Source of the DNA: Loripinus fragilis
Lineage: Eukaryota; Mollusca; Bivalvia; Lucinida; Lucinidae
DNA: 64,000 nt
Direction: 5' to 3'
Assembly: GCA_964019695.1 (NCBI GenBank)
Contig: OZ026516.1
Coordinates: forward strand, 79,129,018-79,193,017
Shown: positions 12,017 to 23,694 of the stretch, piece after piece
Numbering within the stretch: position 1 is the first letter of the stretch
How the letters are laid out: each line of letters begins with the position of its first letter
Translations under genes and position numbers: made by a program
Notes under the pieces: generated by a model
What the model was told of the DNA's origin: nothing
What the model saw: the letters and a program-made list of their open reading frames with translations, nothing else
The model's database searches: none

Positions 12017-12087
12017 CTCAGTCTATCTTTGAGTTGTGCGCCATTTCCTTTGTTTCATCAGAGTGTGTTAATTTGATTAGATTGCAA

Positions 12088-12930
12088 TGACGATAACAGT
12101 ATCTTAGGCAAATGAAACCATGAAATTTCAGACGCCACCCTTTAAAAGGCATTTGGGGAGAGCAAAAATTGCAGAAGGGGTCAGTAAGCAAATATCACAT
12201 CCGTTGTAAGTAATGCTTAAATGATAAGCATGTGAGTTTTCGTTTGGTGGTCTTTCATCTTCCTCATGCATCATACGCCTATAAAAACTTCTAATGTTAA
12301 TTGGCATTTCTATTCAACAGGGTATCAGTTTACAAAGATATCATAGGCTTACAATGTAACTCATCTTATGGTTGATTAAAACCAGTTACCGAAAAATGGT
12401 GCGACGTTTTTGTGAGATAACGGTGACGATAGATTTTATTTTTCGGCTCGTGCACTGTAGTAGTGAAGATGTTTCTTTCAACAGTGTTTGTCTGAATGTG
12501 TTGGAAGGCATTAAGCAGTTATACTTGTTAATGTGGTTCAAGAAACCCCGACTAGAAACACCGATTAAAGGCGATAACGTAAAAGCATTAGTAAAAACGT
12601 CAAATTGTGAAAACTTGGTCCTTTATTTCTCTGAGAAAGTTCAGAAAATTGCAGCATCTGATATGCTTTTTGGTTTTCAGTGATCAAACAATTGTTTGAA
12701 AATGGTTTCGGCTTCCCCATATGATCAGAAATTCCCACGTTACCCGCTAGTTTTAAAATTAAACGTCACTTTAGGACGGCCACTGCGTTTAGTAATTCTG
12801 TATTTTCTTTAAATGGAAAATCTTGTCGGATGATCGGGACTTGCATCTTGACAGAAAATGAAACTCGAGATCTGATGTGGATGGGGTCACCCATACAAAA
12901 CAATTGCTAAATTTATTGTTCATAGTATAG
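12088..12930 (+). mobile_element. Element E, copy 1
   Basis: It aligns along its length with the minus strand of 27752-28660. Shared words include TTAGGCAAATGAAACCA or a near match, AAATGATAAGCATGTGAG, CATCTTCCTCATGCATC and GGATGATCGGG. The right end carries TTGCTAAATTTATTG, matching the TIR of copy 2. The left TIR is missing. It contains a ~95-codon open frame that is largely preserved in copy 2 (described separately). Confidence 0.7.
12396..12683 (+). CDS. Unrecognised ~95-codon ORF shared by both element E copies
   Basis: From the ATG in GAAAAATGGTGCG the frame encodes a small protein of about 95 residues. It starts MVRRFCEITVT, has a central SSEDVSFNSVCLNVLEG stretch and ends near FSEKVQKI. 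I recognise no domain, signal peptide or membrane segment. The minus strand of the second copy (about 28250 down to 27960) reads in the same frame with only scattered differences, but has an in-frame stop after WFKKP and a different end. This could be a remnant of an element-encoded protein or one exon of it, or a frame kept open by chance in two recent copies. Confidence that it is a working gene is low. Confidence 0.25.
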   Translation: MVRRFCEITVTIDFIFRLVHCSSEDVSFNSVCLNVLEGIKQLYLLMWFKKPRLETPIKGDNVKALVKTSNCENLVLYFSEKVQKIAASDMLFGFQ

Positions 12931-13964
12931 TTTTGACGTATTATTTGCTGAATGTCTGGGAAACATATTCAAGTTTTAGTAAAAACTTTTTGTCCAATAC
13001 TTTGTCACAAAAATTAAATAGTGTTGTGTAGCTTTTTCACTTTTACTCCGTAAATTAATGCACAGACTGAGAATAAGCAGGTAGCAATGTTATAAGGGGG
13101 CTTTCTAAACGTGAGCAACACACAAAAGGCAAAGGAAGTTGGTCGGTATTTCTACAGTCAAACAAGAGTATTTCCAACAGCCATCCTCAGATTTAAATTC
13201 AAAAGGAAAATGCGTTCAACGTGTACAGGATGGAGTGTGCGAAAATAGATGATTGCGATAGAACCCTAAAGCATTCAAAGGTACACGAGGCTGAAAAATT
13301 TTAGCGGCATTTGTATCCGAAACGTTCACATGCACTATAGAGCAAAACGAAAATTACGCAACACACTGTATACACATTATGAAAACACATCACGGTTGCA
13401 ATTAATAACGGGAGAAGATTTTTCAAATATATTAGGAGCAAAAAAAAAATTGAAATAGAATTGTGTAGCAAAACGATGGAATCAAGCACAGTTTTTATCT
13501 AACGTTTTTTTAAACGTTTCAGCATCCAATATTAAGTACAACGACAGAAGGATATAAGAATAGTTTACGAATCCCACATTGGCTAGAAGGTAGTAGACGA
13601 GTATATAGAAGAGGAAGTTCGCTAGTGATGTGGAGGATCAGAAACACATTTAAACATCTCAATCAAGTGTGGCATTGATAATTTAAATGTCTATATTTAA
13701 AGCACAATGTTAAGATAAGTATAGAAAATAGTTTTCTTGCTTTCATCAGATAGACATTTCAAGTATAAAGGCATTTGAAGTATGTGAAGTTCAGCAATAC
13801 AGATCAGTCAGAAGTCGTGAGAGACGATAATGAAGGTAGGGTGGATTGGTAGAGAGTACGTTTAGATGAATCTCCATTAAATAGACTAAAAGTTGAACAT
13901 AAATGGAAGCAATCAGGGTCAGATCCGTATAGTATGTCAGTTATAGAGGAGGATCTATCTTCTG
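12931..13964. other. No gene recognised
   Basis: AT-rich sequence without recognised repeats. The word GCACAGACTGAGAATAA at 13066 recurs inverted at about 15815; no element was defined from it. Confidence 0.4.
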
Positions 13965-13966
13965 TA

Positions 13967-14617
13967 CAGGTCTATTAAAAGTTATTTCACTACGCGATAT
14001 TTAATTTTTTTTCACAATTCAAACATCAAATGTATCATTGCTTTCAATCATATTGTTTAATAAAATATAAGCACTAATATTAGAAGACTAAAATTCCTAA
14101 CGAAAGCGAGTTTGTGATTTGATTTTATACACGTTTGTTACGTGTTTACAAATTCGAAAATCAATCACCCTTAGTTAATAAATAAGTGATCAGAATTGAA
14201 ATTCACTGAACACAGACCATCAAATAGCATTTAAATCAAAGTAACACATGTATATAACTTACCTACTATACCAAAAACACGCCTATGCAGGGGGTTTTCG
14301 CGTAAGAAAAGGAAATTTGTTTGGGGTGTAAACGAGTAATCAATACCGCAAGTGACCAACCGTCCAATGTACAACATCGCAAGTGCCGTTACTTGCCGCT
14401 CACTCGCAATTGTCTGGTCACTTCCGCTGCCTGGGTATAAAATGTGCTGTAATTATTAATAAAGGTAAACGCTAGTTCTTTTGAATAGTGCTGAGAATTA
14501 GATCATCCCTCGTACACGTATGGTACAACATAGATCATTAATGTATAGTAAAAATGTGGGGAAAAAAAAACATTGAAAAAATTTGCGTAGTGAAATAACC
14601 TTTTTTTAACAGACCTG
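13967..14617. mobile_element. MITE with TA-flanked TIRs (651 bases)
   Basis: The inverted ends are CAGGTCTATTAAAAG then TTATTTCACTACGC on the left, and the complement of GCGTAGTGAAATAACC then TTTTTTTAACAGACCTG on the right. TA occurs at 13965-13966 and 14618-14619. The interior is AT-rich and non-coding. TA sites and terminal CAGG fit a Tc1/mariner-type or similar TA-specific family. Confidence 0.7.
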
Positions 14618-14619
14618 TA

Positions 14620-15876
14620 CTTGCCACGATTAAAACTGCTTATTTCCCCCCAGGGAGTGCTTATTATAAATTTTGAAAATAAAATTAAAAGATATTTCCG
14701 TCATGTTAAGAGTTATAACAGTAATAAATCATATTGATACCATGCAAAAATTAATAAGCAGAGATCAACAAGTTACTATCATAGGCCCGCTATCGAAACG
14801 TCATTTGGCGGATCGAAGGTGATCCGACACTGTATGCTGGCTGGGATATAGTTCATGTGGTTCAAGAGGTTTTGGGCACTTACGAAAATCTAATGCTTAA
14901 TTAAAGCATGGAAATGAAACACTATTAATTAACTCTATTGAGACAAACGTAAACACAAACTGCAGAATAATTCAAGGTCATTCCTGCAGCCTGTGTCACT
15001 GTCAGTAACATATGGTGACATAATGGTCTCTATATGAAATAGCGCCTGTCGAAGATTCAGATCAGCATGAACATCCGCCTAGCCTGATCAGACCTTTCGT
15101 TGCCATTTTGGTGAAGAGCAGTTGCAGCCTGGCTACACCAAGAATAGCCGGGGTAGCTGCCAGTCTTGGTATAGCTGAGTCTATGCTGGGCGCATATGTT
15201 TTCGTCATGCTGAGTTAATTCTTTCCTCTATAAATAAATAGATTATTTATAGCTGCTGATCATCTCTTTTGTTCGCCAATGGTAAGTATGAATACAACAT
15301 GGAGTACAGCCGTTTTTTTCGTATCATCTCCTATTTGCACTGCAAGCTGTTCATTTCTGCACTTATATACAAGTTTAACGGGCCATATAACAACCTTTAT
15401 TGTCGTCCACTGTTATTGGTTAGGCAAATTCTTCCCACGTTGAAATACACTGCACGAAACGTCTATTCTTAACTGTTGCAAAGACAACAAACACAATGTG
15501 CATGTAGGCGCGCTTTATTGCATGTAAATGAGCAGCTTAGATCAATTATAATTTAAAATGCTAGTATAAGACCCTGCCAGTTAGTTAACCTTTAGATCGA
15601 CTCATTGCCAAAATACCCGGTATCCAGCCCACAAAACTAAACTTTTTTGTTTGGCCAAAATAGCTGTGATTTGATGCAGTGCAGTATACCCTATAGCAAT
15701 GACGTCGTGCAGATCAACGCAGCAAGATATCTTGTTCGAATCTACACAAAACTTTGTGTTTTGCTCACGTTAACGAAGCCCCCTTGGAACTGATTTTACG
15801 TGACACTTTGTTTATTCTCAGTCTGTGCATGACCACTGAGAATTAATATACTGCACAGCCTTTGTTAAATGCTAGT
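14620..15876. other. Mostly unassigned; two repeat fragments
   Basis: 14784-14850 (CCCGCTATCGAAACGTCATTT) resembles 9077-9160 inside the nested MITE. A stretch at 15455-15520 (GTCTATTCTTAACTG, then GCAAAGACAA) is a diverged partial copy of the unit duplicated at 15881-17305. No gene is recognised; the 67-codon frame at 15269 has no similarity I know. Confidence 0.4.
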
Positions 15877-15880
15877 ACGG

Positions 15881-17305
15881 ATTAGACAAATATCTTGCTC
15901 TTTTCGGCGAAACAAGAAAAATGGTAAGTCTATTCTTAACTGTAACAAAGACAAGAAACAGAGTTTTCCCTTTGGTGCGCTTAGAAAATACAAATGTTAA
16001 AAAGAGAGCGACAAAATTGAGTATAGATTCAAATTACATTATTATGTTCAGTCACATTACAATGCCTCACAACCTCTGTTATTTTTAACGTTTGGCTACA
16101 AAATCTTCAATATGCATATTTTTCCTGCCATGTCAATTTCAGCGACCATGCTGCATATATATGACATAAACCATCAACTTGGTCACTGTTGGCTACGGTA
16201 CTTGCAACCCTGGCTCATAGATTAAGCTCTGTTGTAACGCTTTTAACTTCCTTAAATACATTCTCCTGTTCTCGTATAATTGAGACTTATGCATTTGGTG
16301 CAATTCGCTTTGCTTTTGTTGTCTTTCTTATGCCTTGTCACTGTAAATGTTCTCTGGTTCTTCCTCACGATGCCATGGGTTGGTCCGTAGTGCGTGATTG
16401 TGGAATTTCTCAATCATACTCACTTACTTTTTTATCTTTCAGATTGAGTTTTTGCACCACTCTTTATCTAAAAATCGATTTAAATAAATATGAATCAGAA
16501 TTTCTCTATACCAATTAATTGATGTATAGCCTTAACATTGAACGCGAACATTTTTGGTAATGTAAACTTTATTTCCATCCCTAAGTTTGACAGTTTTACT
16601 TTAACCGATTAGACAAATAGCTTGCTCTTTTCGACCAAACGAGCAGAATGTTAAGTCTATTCTTAACTTAACAAAGACCAGAAACACTATTTGCAAGTTG
16701 GCGTGCTAAGAAAATACAAATGTTAGATAGAGAGCGACAAAATTTTGTATAGATTCAAGTTACAATATTATGTTTAGTCACATTATAATGCCTCACATCC
16801 TCCATTATTCTTAACGTTTTGGCTACAAAATCTTCAATATGCACATTCTTCCTGCCATGTCAATTCCAGCGACCATGCTGCATATATATGACATATATAA
16901 TCAACTTGGTCACTGTTTGCTACGGTACTTGCAACCCTGGCTCTTAGATTAAGCTCTGTTGTAACGCTTTTAACTTCCTTAAATACATTCTCCTGTTTTC
17001 GGAAAAAATAAGACTTATGCATTTGGTGCAATTTGCTTTGCTTTTATTGTCTTTCCTATACCTTGTCACTGTTAATATTATATGGCTCTTCCTCACGATG
17101 CCGTTCGTTGGTCTGTAGTGTGTGATTGTGGTCTTTCTTTTATCTTTCAGATTGAGTTTTTGCACCACTCTTTATCTGAAAATTGGTTTAAATAAATTTA
17201 AATCAGAATTTCTCTATACCAATTAATAACATTAAACGCAAACATTCTTTGGAAATGTAAACTTTATTTCCATCCGTTAGTTTGTCAGTTTTACTACTTT
17301 TAATG
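15881..17305 (+). repeat. Tandem duplication of a ~0.7-kb unit
   Basis: Copy 1 begins ATTAGACAAATATCTTGCTC at 15881. Copy 2 begins ATTAGACAAATAGCTTGCTC at 16609, a period of 728. Both run through GCGACCATGCTGCATATA, GGTACTTGCAACCCTGGC and end near CTTTATTTCCATCC. Copy 2 is slightly shorter. Each copy contains a Penelope-like family II terminal segment (16290-16430 and 17040-17120, plus orientation), so this unit is a composite duplicated as a block. The 109-codon frame at 16189 is not conserved in copy 2. Confidence 0.8.
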
Positions 17306-17394
17306 TTTAATACTATGTGAGTTTCTTCAGAAACTAATAGTCAGGAGCGATCGGGACTCCCGTGCAAATTTGATGCTGATTTATGGTGACCTAT

Positions 17395-17965
17395 ACCAAG
17401 GTAAGTAAGGGTGCAAAGATCAGTAATCGATACAATCAATTACCACACCTGACCCAGGATACCAATGGGAAAGTGACAAACTCACAGTTAGACACCACAA
17501 AGGAGAGCCAAGAGGTCAGCCCTTTCCCAGCAGGTGACAACAAGGCAGATATAAACAGACGCGCACAAATGCATAGCAAACACAAGACAGAAAAACATGA
17601 AAGATTCACAAAAGAAGTATCGCCTTGGAACGGTCAGTAAAATATTTCACTGGAGGGCTTAAACCATTTTCACGGCACCAACCTCACCCTTAATTCAGAT
17701 GTGGATCAAGACACATAGATATTTGGTTTGCATGAAAGACCCCTAACTTATCAATGCACCATCTCCTAAAACATATAAATCAAGATATAACAAGGAGATA
17801 AAGCAAAGATAAGGACTCAACAGGAAATAAAACTGAATACCGGAGCAAAAGAAATCCAACAGGTAAACCCCGGTGGACCTGACAAACAGCCAAAGCATCA
17901 AGCCCCTACCATCTCATCAATAGATAAGTCTTTAAGTCGGAACCATCATAGAGTCTGAAGTCAAA
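17395..17965 (-). mobile_element. Penelope-like family I 3' region (5'-truncated)
   Basis: On the minus strand it runs from the last codons of the RT frame (region of TCATAGAGTCTGAAG, 17947) through the 3' region to the terminus at CTTTGCACCCTTACTTAC (17400). This is the longest non-coding tail joined to a remnant of the coding end outside the copies at 26530 and 38693. The 85-codon plus-strand frame here is antisense read-through of the tail. Confidence 0.75.
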
Positions 17966-18132
17966 CTTTATGGGATAACTTATTAAATTAACAGGTCACT
18001 CATCTGGATTTCACTCCTGGACGAAATTATGACGTCATCAAAATGATGTATATGGTGTTAGTGGCATTTAAACGTTATATCCATTGTAGTCTATGATGAC
18101 CAGGACTTTCTTGTATTTTGGTTGCCAATATG

Positions 18133-18450
18133 AAGTAAGAAAGGCGGCAAAGATCAGGAATGGATACAATCAAGTACCACACCTGACCCAGGATACCAAT
18201 GGGAAAGTGACTGGCAACTCCACAATTAGACAACACAAACGAGAGCCAAGAGGTCAACCCTTTCCCAGCAGGTGACCACAAGGCATCAATAAACAGACGC
18301 GCACGAAAGTATAACAAAAACAAGACAGAAATAACATAAAAGATCCACAAAAGAAGAACCGCTTTGGAGCAGTCAGTAAAATTGTTTTCCTGGAGGGCTT
18401 AAACCGGTTTCACAGCGTACCAACCTCACCCTTAGTTCAGATGTGGGTCA
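18133..18450 (-). mobile_element. Penelope-like family I 3' tail
   Basis: A second truncated copy 170 bases from the preceding one, same orientation. It ends at the family terminus (complement of GTAAGAAAGGCGGCAAAGATC) and includes TTTCCCAGCAGGTGACCACA. The 91-codon minus-strand frame is tail sequence. Confidence 0.75.
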
Positions 18451-18487
18451 AGAGACACATTCTTGAACTTTAGAAAAAAAAAACAGG

Positions 18488-18702
18488 TGCATGAACATGA
18501 ACTATAATTATCCGACTACAAGTTTTAGAAGTATTTCGTCCAAAATGTACAAATTTCTGGTAGAAAAATATATATTTACAATTTTGCTTATCAACTTTTC
18601 AAGGTCATAATAAAAATTGTAAATAATACGAGAAATACATATATCTAGGTCGAAAATACTTCTAAATATTGTAGTCAGATAATTGTAGTTCATGTTCATG
18701 CA
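18488..18702. mobile_element. Small foldback MITE (215 bases)
   Basis: Arms of about 50 bases: TGCATGAACATGAACTATAA with TTATCCGACTACAA on the left, mirrored at 18652-18702. They enclose ~110 AT-rich bases. No clear target duplication. Confidence 0.7.
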
Positions 18703-19089
18703 AATGGTTTTCTCAAAAATTCACTCAACGTGTCACAATATAGTAAACGGTATCAAACCAGGATGTAACTCTAAAAAGATTGATAAGCATGCTGCCGATT
18801 GCTCAAAAGCTGTATATTGGGGCGTAAAGTGATCTATGTGAGATGTATTAATTTTTCATACAACAATGTTGCCAAAGGTATCCGTCTCCTTGATAAAAAG
18901 GCAATATTTGTTTTTTACAGGAAAAATTTCATGCATGTAAGAACTTTTAAAAGATATATCCTCTTAAAAATCACGTCACGTGTAGTACAGGAGAAAACAC
19001 GTATGTTGTTATTTTATATTAACGCACCATGAAATGTTTAGAGAGATATGGCTTAAACTAAGAAATATGACGTTTTTGCACACATTGAA

Positions 19090-19095
19090 ATGTTG

Positions 19096-19127
<32 letters not shown>

Positions 19128-19155
19128 GGTGGTGTTGGTGTTGGTGGTGGTGGTA
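19090..19155 (+). repeat. (GTT)n/(GGT)n microsatellite
   Basis: GTT repeats pass into GGT repeats. The Cys/Trp and His/Gln homopolymer frames on the two strands are products of this tract. Confidence 0.9.
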
Positions 19156-19261
19156 TTTCAACCAAATGTACAAACACCAAACTAAAAAGAAACAGCCTTG
19201 CAAATACCCTTTTAATTGATTTTTCAAATGCAACCTTCTTGAAGTGTTTTGCTATCGGATT

Positions 19262-19660
19262 ATTTAAGGGGTACCACGTTCCACACTTTAGGACCTCAGA
19301 CTCTATGACGGTTCTGACTAAAAGACGTATCTATAAATGAGAGGGTTAGGGCCTGATGTTGTCTCTGTGATTAGGGGCACGGGGGATTAACTGTCGAATT
19401 TCTTTTACCCCGGTATTCAGTCAATATACTGTTGAGTCCTTATCTTTGTTTCATCTCCTTTTTATATCTCGATTTGTATATACTAGATGATACATCGATT
19501 ATTAAGGGATCTTTCATGCGAACCAAACATCTATTTGTCTTAATCCACATCGGAAATAAGGGTGAGGTTGGTACCGTCCAACATGTTAAGTCCTTCAGGA
19601 AAGTTTTTACTGACTGTTCCAAGGCGGTGCTTCTTTGCAGATCATTTCTTTAGTTGTGTT
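19262..19660 (+). mobile_element. Penelope-like family I 3' region fragment
   Basis: It begins near the RT stop region (GACTCTATGACGGTTCTGAC) and continues through CCTTATCTTTGTTTCATCTC and TTCCAAGGCGGTGCTTCTT, then stops before the family terminus. Plus orientation, opposite to the copies at 17395 and 18133. Confidence 0.7.
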
Positions 19661-20750
19661 TCGTGTCTCTCTTGAGAGAGGGAACCCAGTATCAGACCAA
19701 GGAAGGCCCGACATTTCAAAACCTATATCCTGGAAAATGTAGAGTTGATCTAGACCCAACACCTTAAGATCTGCACATGTGATACAAACAGGCAAATAAA
19801 CATACATCAATGCGAAATAAAATTCGTTGTGAGAGGGATTGATTCATATTTAGTAATGTCTTAATATAAATTAAGTACCACGAATCAACGTATTGTTTGT
19901 TCTGTTGATAGCACAAATACCAACGGTATGACAGATAAGCTGCATGTTTGATGACAATTATGGGATAATATTTTTATTATTTCTTGATCAGGCGAATCTA
20001 ATGAACACAATGAGCTTAATATTTTACAGAGATCTTACCAATCATGTGTTTTGGTTATCATAATTATACCTCAGTGGGGGTGGGGACTACCTATATATGA
20101 CATAGTACGAATGTGCGGCCCGAATAACCCCCTTTTTCAGCGCTGCCAGGTATACGATAAGCCCCCTTTTTCTAAGAAAAGTATATGACTGACCCAGTTT
20201 TTCATGATTGATAAATGAATGGTCCCGTTTTTTGACATCCCTGTTTGAAAACAGACAATTTTTGCTCAGATATTCAGCTCAGATACCTAAAATGTAATAT
20301 TTACTCGTAAACTTTGTTAACAGACAGCAAAGAGAGTATTTAAAATCACAGAACCGTATATGAATATGTTAACATTTCGTTCAATCAAGTATATGAATTG
20401 GTCATTTTATTCGAAGACCAAGTATATTAGGGTAGGTTTAAAAAACCCGTCTCACAAGCGCATACCAAAAAATTACTCAAAAATACCCCCCCCCCCCCCC
20501 CCCTGAGAATTATACACACTGTTTCTGGTCTACTGATAAGCTGGTTGTTTATTGAAAATCTACGGTATTTTGCATGCACAATATAGTTATCGAGAAATAA
20601 TTATTATAAAAGTCATAAACATCATATGACTAAAAGAAAAAAAGAAATGATATTGTGTGAAAACAGGAAATATATATATACGACGAAGTGAAAGAAAACA
20701 TGTTTGATTTGATTAACATGAGAAATTAAACGTAAACGACGCACATTTAA
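19661..20750. other. No gene recognised; C tract at 20486
   Basis: Unassigned AT-rich sequence. A C homopolymer of about 18 bases lies at 20486-20503. Short words such as CCCCCTTTTT at 20128 and 20162 are reused, without a clear unit. Confidence 0.4.
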
Positions 20751-20751
20751 T

Positions 20752-20960
20752 ATAGTAAGTGAGTATGATCAGGAAATACCACAATCACAAACTTCAAACA
20801 ACCACCAGACACATGAAGACAAACTAACCAAAGAAACCAAGATGATTGCAAAACCAGAATGGATACAAAGTAACGCACAACAAAACACATAACAACTACA
20901 GATGTACCCATTGGACCTACCCATTTTTCGCAGTTTGTTGCGACTAGTGTAAAAAACAAT
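20752..20960 (-). mobile_element. Penelope-like family II tail fragment
   Basis: It begins at the terminus AGTGAGTATGATCAGGAAAT and follows the family II tail for about 200 bases (CAGACACATGAAGAC, AAGATGATTGCAAAACCAGA), then diverges. Confidence 0.65.
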
Positions 20961-20968
20961 TGTTAAGG

Positions 20969-21543
20969 CTTAGTCACAGTATGTAAACTGAAATAAACAT
21001 ACTGTACCCGTTCCTCCTAGCTCTCGCCTTATACATTATGAAATACAGCACTCGTGCGTAACCAGTTGTCGGAAATCGTGATGTGAGAGTTGTTGGTACA
21101 GCTGTAATTGCGAGGGCCCGCCTATTAAAATTCATTTTTCCATAGATCTAAGTAACTGTTACAGTAGCAACCATGTAATCATGTATACATGTGATTGCCA
21201 ATTCCGCTAAAACCATGCAAAGTGGCATTTAAGCTCGTTTTCGACACAGAACGGCTCTGATTGTGAGCAAGTCGTTTTTTAACAAAGCAAAACGCAAAGG
21301 AGAAAACCGTTAAAATCATGGAATAAAACGGAATAAAATAGATAAAATGGCTTTTCTTACCTTGTTCGAATGTGTTATTGTCTGTATTGCTAACAGTATA
21401 AATCGAAACGTGTACAGGTACCTAAATACACGCATTTTTCCGACAACTGGTTACGCACGAGTACTGTTATTCATGTTTATAAGGCGAGAGCTAGGAGGAA
21501 CGGGTACAGGATGTTTATTTCAGTTTACATACTGTGTTAGTGC
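20969..21543. mobile_element. TIR element with ~110-base inverted ends
   Basis: The left arm at 20969-21077 is mirrored at 21428-21543. Shared words are ACAGTATGTAAACTGAAATA, TGTACCCGTTCCTCCTAGC, TCTCGCCTTATA and GTAACCAGTTGTCGGAAA. The 350-base interior is non-coding. No convincing target duplication. Confidence 0.75.
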
Positions 21544-21840
21544 TACCTAAACAGTTTATCATGTGATCTATACTTATCGACTGATCTTCCCTACGGACGA
21601 ATTTTCGTGCCATTAAGTCAAATATATTTGCAGAAATTATTGACATTTCTCGCATTCTAACTATCATACTTTCAGCGTCAACGTCAAAATCATGTTCAAA
21701 ACTAATGAAAAAGTGCAAAAAATAAACATTCCATACAACTAAATCGCTTTAATAGCCCATAACCATGTTATGACATGTACTTTCTTCCATACAGCGATCA
21801 AGTCAGACTTTCTAAGTCAACAATGAAATTATAAGACTTA

Positions 21841-21977
21841 AGGCGAGTTCAATAATGCGAGCGCTCTCAAACGCTCTTGAGCGCTCATTGTACTGATGTC
21901 AGGCTTTACACATTACGAATAAAGATAGGTACCAGAACAACGAGCGCTCGCGAGCGCTCGCGTTGTTGAACTCGCCT
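21841..21977. mobile_element. Short GC-rich MITE (137 bases)
   Basis: AGGCGAGTTCAATAATGCG and the complement of CGTTGTTGAACTCGCCT form the ends. The self-complementary word GAGCGCTC is repeated just inside both ends. Flanks are TTA and TTG, so no exact duplication is seen. Confidence 0.65.
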
Positions 21978-22263
21978 TTGGTCTTAAAACGTTCATACCA
22001 ATACAAGCTAAAGCTTTTATTAACGAACAGTTTCTATTTATGGTGGCCATATTGATGACATCATAAGTAGCCTCAGACGCGGATTTGAGATGGGTGACTA
22101 CCTTTAGATTAAAGGTAACACTTCATTGAAGATTTTGATATAGTTCACCTTAAGTTGGCACATAATTTTCGCGGGACCTAACGACCCTGACTACAATGAC
22201 TAGCATAGCTAAATCGGTAACGTCAATTTAATTTATATTGTTAATACATTGATCATAAAAATA

Positions 22264-22384
22264 GGAAGTGAGTATGATCAGGAAATACCACAATCACAAA
22301 CTGCAGACAAACCCATAGCACTGAGAGGAAGAGCCACACAACAATCACCAGACACCAGGACGACACACCAAGCAAAGCAACCAG

Positions 22385-22416
<32 letters not shown>

Positions 22417-22620
22417 CATCAAGATGATTGCAAATTAGAATGGACATTAAGTAATGCATAACAAAACATAGAACAACTACAGAATCCCACAATGCGAGTA
22501 ACAATCAACATTTAATCAACAACAACAGAACCACCGCCTTTAGGATGGACAGCAGCCTTAGCCACAGGAGGGGGGGGGGTATATGCATTTTACTGTTCCA
22601 AATCTTCGCCCTAGATTTTG
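22264..22620 (-). mobile_element. Penelope-like family II 3' tail with (CT)n expansion
   Basis: From the terminus at 22266 (AAGTGAGTATGATCAGG) to CTTCGCCCTAGATTTTG. The CTCTCT stretch already present in other copies as a short motif is expanded here at 22385-22412. A G run lies at 22570-22580. Confidence 0.75.
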
Positions 22621-22863
22621 TATAGCAGTTATTGACCTTGACTCATGTCATTTCTAGGAGACTTTTTCTCTCCAACATTGTCCCTGGTCGAAGGCATCTG
22701 TATAACACTGAAACATTTCTTGTTCCACCAATTTATATATTTGGTTAGAGTGTTTCTCTGTAATGATGCATTGCAGAAGTAAGGAATCCTCCATCCGAGC
22801 AAAGCAGTTGATGCTTTTATAAAGAGCTATTTTGTGAAAGTTTGCCATCAGTAAAAGTATTCA

Positions 22864-22902
22864 CCCCCCCCCCCCCCCCCCCCGCACACACACACACACA
22901 CG
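22864..22902 (+). repeat. C homopolymer plus (CA)n
   Basis: About 20 C bases followed by CACACA repeats; low complexity. Confidence 0.9.
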
Positions 22903-22924
22903 CCACCCTCCTCACCCCATTACT

Positions 22925-23232
22925 AAGGCTGTTGTACCTTCCATGGAAGTGGTTCTGGTGTTATGTTGTTATTGATTTATTGTTTAATGTTACTCCCATT
23001 GTGTGTGGGTGTTCTGTGTTTTGGTTCTTGTCTTGTTGTGCAATAAAGTAAAGCAACCAGCTCTCTGGAGGTAATCAAAATAATTGTTACACTAGAAAGG
23101 ACACTACCTTTTATTGTCTTCCCAATCTCTTATGACTGTTAGTGTTCTTTGGTTCTTCCTCACAGTACTAGTAGTTGAGTTACAGTGTGTGATTTTGGTA
23201 TTTCCTGATTAAATTCACTTACTTTTCCACAC
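22925..23232 (+). mobile_element. Two Penelope-like family II tail fragments, plus strand
   Basis: 22925-23055 contains GGAAGTGGTTCTGG and TGTTACTCCCATTGTG. 23085-23232 contains GGTTCTTCCTCACAG and TGATTTTGGTATTTCCTGAT, reaching the ACTTAC terminus. They face the minus-strand copy at 23255, tail terminus to tail terminus. Confidence 0.6.
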
Positions 23233-23254
23233 GGGAATGTTATACTATAAAAAA

Positions 23255-23690
23255 TAGTAAATGAGTATGATCAGGAAATACCACAATCACAAACTGCAGA
23301 CAACCCCGTGGCACCGTGAGGAAGAGCCGCTCAACCATCACGAGACACCAGGAAGACAAATTAAGCAAAGCAATCAGCTCTCTCTTCCCCATCAAGATGA
23401 TTGCAATACTAAAATGGACATAGAGTAACGTACAACAAAACATAGAACAATTACAGACTCCCACAATGGGAGTAACAATAAACAGAAAGTCAACAACAAC
23501 AGAACCACCGCCTTAGAACGGACAGCAGCCTAAGCCACCGGGGGGCTTAAATGCATTTTACTGGTACCAAATCTTCGCCCTAGATTCTGCTGTTGTTGAA
23601 GTACAAAAAATGTTCAGCTCGCATGGAGGCCATCTAACTAAAGCAATGTATCATCATGGAAAAACACTCTAATCAAATTACTACACCATG
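23255..23690 (-). mobile_element. Penelope-like family II 3' tail, near full length
   Basis: The best copy of the tail without coding sequence. It runs from AAATGAGTATGATCAGGAAA through ACCGCCTTAGAACGGACAGC and GGGGGGCTTAAATGC to CAATGTATCATCATGG and ACTCTAATCAAATTAC. It matches 63178-63620, which is joined to RT coding. Confidence 0.8.
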
Positions 23691-23694
23691 ATGA

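Noticed and set aside
13066..15831. 18-base inverted repeat as ends of a 2.7-kb element
   Set aside because: The match is short, has no target duplication, and spans unrelated repeats including a complete MITE.
15881..17305. LTR pair of a retrotransposon
   Set aside because: The copies are nearly adjacent with no internal coding, primer-binding site or TG..CA ends.
17383..18350. Open frames of 60-91 codons on both strands
   Set aside because: They are sense or antisense readings of Penelope-like 3' tails; the conserved peptide pattern reflects repeat identity.
19009..19233. His/Gln-rich and Cys/Trp-rich frames
   Set aside because: Products of the GTT/GGT microsatellite.
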